Assembly (NCBI GenBank): GCA_017795005.1
Contig: CP051242.1
Location: 496,001 to 560,000, forward strand
Reading direction: 5' to 3'
Source: Balneolaceae bacterium
GTDB taxonomy: Bacteria; Bacteroidota; Rhodothermia; Balneolales; Balneolaceae
DNA: 64,000 bases
The notes under the pieces: generated by a model
Database searches by the model: none
What the model saw: only the letters and a program-made list of their open reading frames with translations
What the model was told of the DNA's origin: nothing
Program-made: the position numbers and the translations under genes
In this document: positions 62,911 through 64,000 of the stretch, in pieces
Position numbering within the stretch: position 1 is the first letter of the stretch
Layout: each line of letters starts with the position of its first letter

Positions 62911-63297
62911 TTAGTTATCCGAATGCAGTGCTACCCGGTTCCCTTCGGTGTCTTCAAACACCGCCATGAACCCTCTTCCGGGACCAATTCCTCGTTTGGA
63001 AATAGATACGCTGCCCCCAGCTTTTTCAATTCTATCCTCTATAATCTGCAGGTCTGGATTGGCATTAAAGTGGAGAAGAGGTCCGTGAGTACTACTTGGT
63101 TTATAATATTCTGCATTCCAGACTAAAGCTCCACCAACCACAGACTGTCCTCCGGGAAAAACAGCCATCTTAAAATTATCACCGAGTACCATTAGCTGGA
63201 GTTCAATATCAAAAATGCTCTCATAGAAAGTTTTGGCACGATCCATATCAGAAACGGGAAGTTCGAACCAGCTGATTACGTGTTTAGATTCACTCAT
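62911..63297 (-). CDS. VOC-family protein
   Basis: A 128-residue single-module VOC protein. VISWFELPVSDMDRAKTFYE at the start, MAVFPGGQSVVGGALVW in the middle and FMAVFEDTEGNRVALHS at the end are typical. It resembles the predicted-enzyme-related-to-lactoylglutathione-lyase group; the substrate is unknown. It lies 37 bases downstream of the LysR-type gene on the same strand, so may be its target. Confidence 0.9.
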   Translation of the reverse strand: MSESKHVISWFELPVSDMDRAKTFYESIFDIELQLMVLGDNFKMAVFPGGQSVVGGALVWNAEYYKPSSTHGPLLHFNANPDLQIIEDRIEKAGGSVSISKRGIGPGRGFMAVFEDTEGNRVALHSDN

Positions 63298-63334
63298 AAA
63301 ACTCCTCCTTTATATTAATAGTAACTGAATGACA

Positions 63335-64000
63335 TCAGTTTAGCAAAGCCGTAATTCGATCAAGTACAGGATTCCGGTTATCCGTTTTCCAGACAGCAGA
63401 GAGGGTTGTCCGCTGAGGGATTTTGTTTAGGTCGATAAACTTTATATCCAGATTAAAGCCTCTTTTTAAAGAGCTGGGTACAATTCCTATTCCTAATTCA
63501 TTTTCAACTAACCGGAAGATAGTACTGGAATGAACAGACTCATGAGCAACTTTCGGAGTAAATCCATAATCTTCAAAAATACTCATGATTTTTTCGTAGT
63601 AACCATGACTGTACTGACTTGAAAATAAAATGAAGGATTCGTTTTCGAGATCTTTAACTGTTTTAAAGTTTTTCTGATCCAGTGGGTGATTTGACGGAAG
63701 GACCAAACAAAAGCTCTCTTCATATACATCTTTTTTATAGAGTCCTTCTGGAAGTCTCATCGTTCGGATAAAGCCGATATCCAGTTCATCTTTTTTAATC
63801 CGATCAATTTGATCCTGGTTAGGAAGCTCAGTTAATACGGTATGTATATCAGGAGACTGATCATGAATTTGGCGTAATAATCCTGGTATAATCGATTGCA
63901 TAGCTGACCCAACAAAGCCGATTCGAAGTTGTCCTTTATCTCCCGAAGAAAGATGTCGAATATTTTGCCTGACAAAATCAAGATGATTAAATATGAATTG
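63335..64000 (-). CDS. LysR-type transcriptional regulator, 5' end cut off
   Basis: The C-terminal effector-binding part of a LysR regulator, 221 residues visible. The frame is open to the right edge, so the Met at 63901 is internal; upstream residues include HLSSGDKGQLRIGFVGSA, the usual start of the substrate domain. IPGLLRQIHDQSPDIHTVLT and DELDIGFIRTM are family blocks. The DNA-binding helix-turn-helix lies outside the window. It probably controls the adjacent VOC gene or itself; the effector is unknown. Confidence 0.92.
   Translation of the reverse strand, partial: QFIFNHLDFVRQNIRHLSSGDKGQLRIGFVGSAMQSIIPGLLRQIHDQSPDIHTVLTELPNQDQIDRIKKDELDIGFIRTMRLPEGLYKKDVYEESFCLVLPSNHPLDQKNFKTVKDLENESFILFSSQYSHGYYEKIMSIFEDYGFTPKVAHESVHSSTIFRLVENELGIGIVPSSLKRGFNLDIKFIDLNKIPQRTTLSAVWKTDNRNPVLDRITALLN

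Overview
The window looks like ordinary chromosome from a Gram-negative, moderately AT-rich marine bacterium of the Balneolaeota/Rhodothermota group (Balneola or Gracilimonas type). The evidence is three secreted proteins ending in the NYPNPFNPST-type C-terminal sorting domain (type IX secretion), many lipoproteins, a complete Na+-NQR operon with its flavin transferase, SecA with a long internal insertion, DivIVA beside YggS, and few Shine-Dalgarno motifs. The genus call is inference. No phage, insertion sequence, integrase or CRISPR array was seen.

Layout. 1-5 kb: a cut-off NarL-type response regulator and two secreted proteins with almost identical sorting-domain DNA. 5-11.5 kb (minus strand): VOC protein, TlpA-like thioredoxin plus nitroreductase, YciI-like protein, membrane-anchored HEXXH protein, DoxX-like protein plus proline dehydrogenase. 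11.6-17.8 kb (plus): DUF4097 repeat protein, beta-propeller-like lipoprotein, trypsin-like secreted protein. 18-22.3 kb: xseB-dxs, a lipoprotein, queA. 22.5-28.5 kb: nqrABCDEF. 28.6-33 kb: ECF sigma factor, small membrane protein and an LTXXQ/plug-like chimera; an ankyrin/PD40 protein; apbE and, on the opposite strand, a four-cysteine NqrM-like candidate. 33.1-36.6 kb: tRNA-Arg, NERD protein, and a LytTR two-component pair with a lipoprotein. 36.8-38.4 kb: YceI behind a strong palindrome, then an isoaspartyl peptidase. 38.4-42.3 kb (minus): acidic protein, punA, divIVA, two small PspB-like membrane proteins, yggS. 42.5-45.6 kb: Nif3-like protein, a cysteine-free zinc-ribbon homologue, the RNase P RNA carrying a palindromic insert, smpB. 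45.6-48.6 kb: arginine deiminase, M50 protease, lipoprotein. 48.6-54.7 kb: SirB1-like protein, DUF3052 protein, dihaem cytochrome, sodium symporter, PnuC, HsdR-N-like protein. 54.8-57.2 kb: rpmH-rnpA-yidC. 57.4-60.8 kb: secA. 60.9-64 kb: a polyphosphate-glucokinase homologue with altered catalytic motifs, a TPR protein, a 42-residue membrane protein, a VOC protein and a cut-off LysR regulator.

How it fits together. NQR, ApbE and the NqrM-like protein form one theme: a Na+-pumping NADH dehydrogenase with covalently bound FMN and its maturation factors, whose sodium gradient could drive the Na+/solute symporter at 50.6 kb. rnpB, rnpA, rpmH, yidC, secA and smpB are housekeeping genes for RNA processing, protein export and translation quality control. 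Gaps between genes hold at least four kinds of dispersed palindromic repeat, one of which lies inside rnpB.

I did not find a convincing large undescribed system. The best leads are the probable pseudokinase at 60.9 kb, the repeat inside RNase P RNA, the sigma-factor operon ending in a plug-like chimera, the PspB-like pair in the DivIVA cluster, and the NqrM-like protein.
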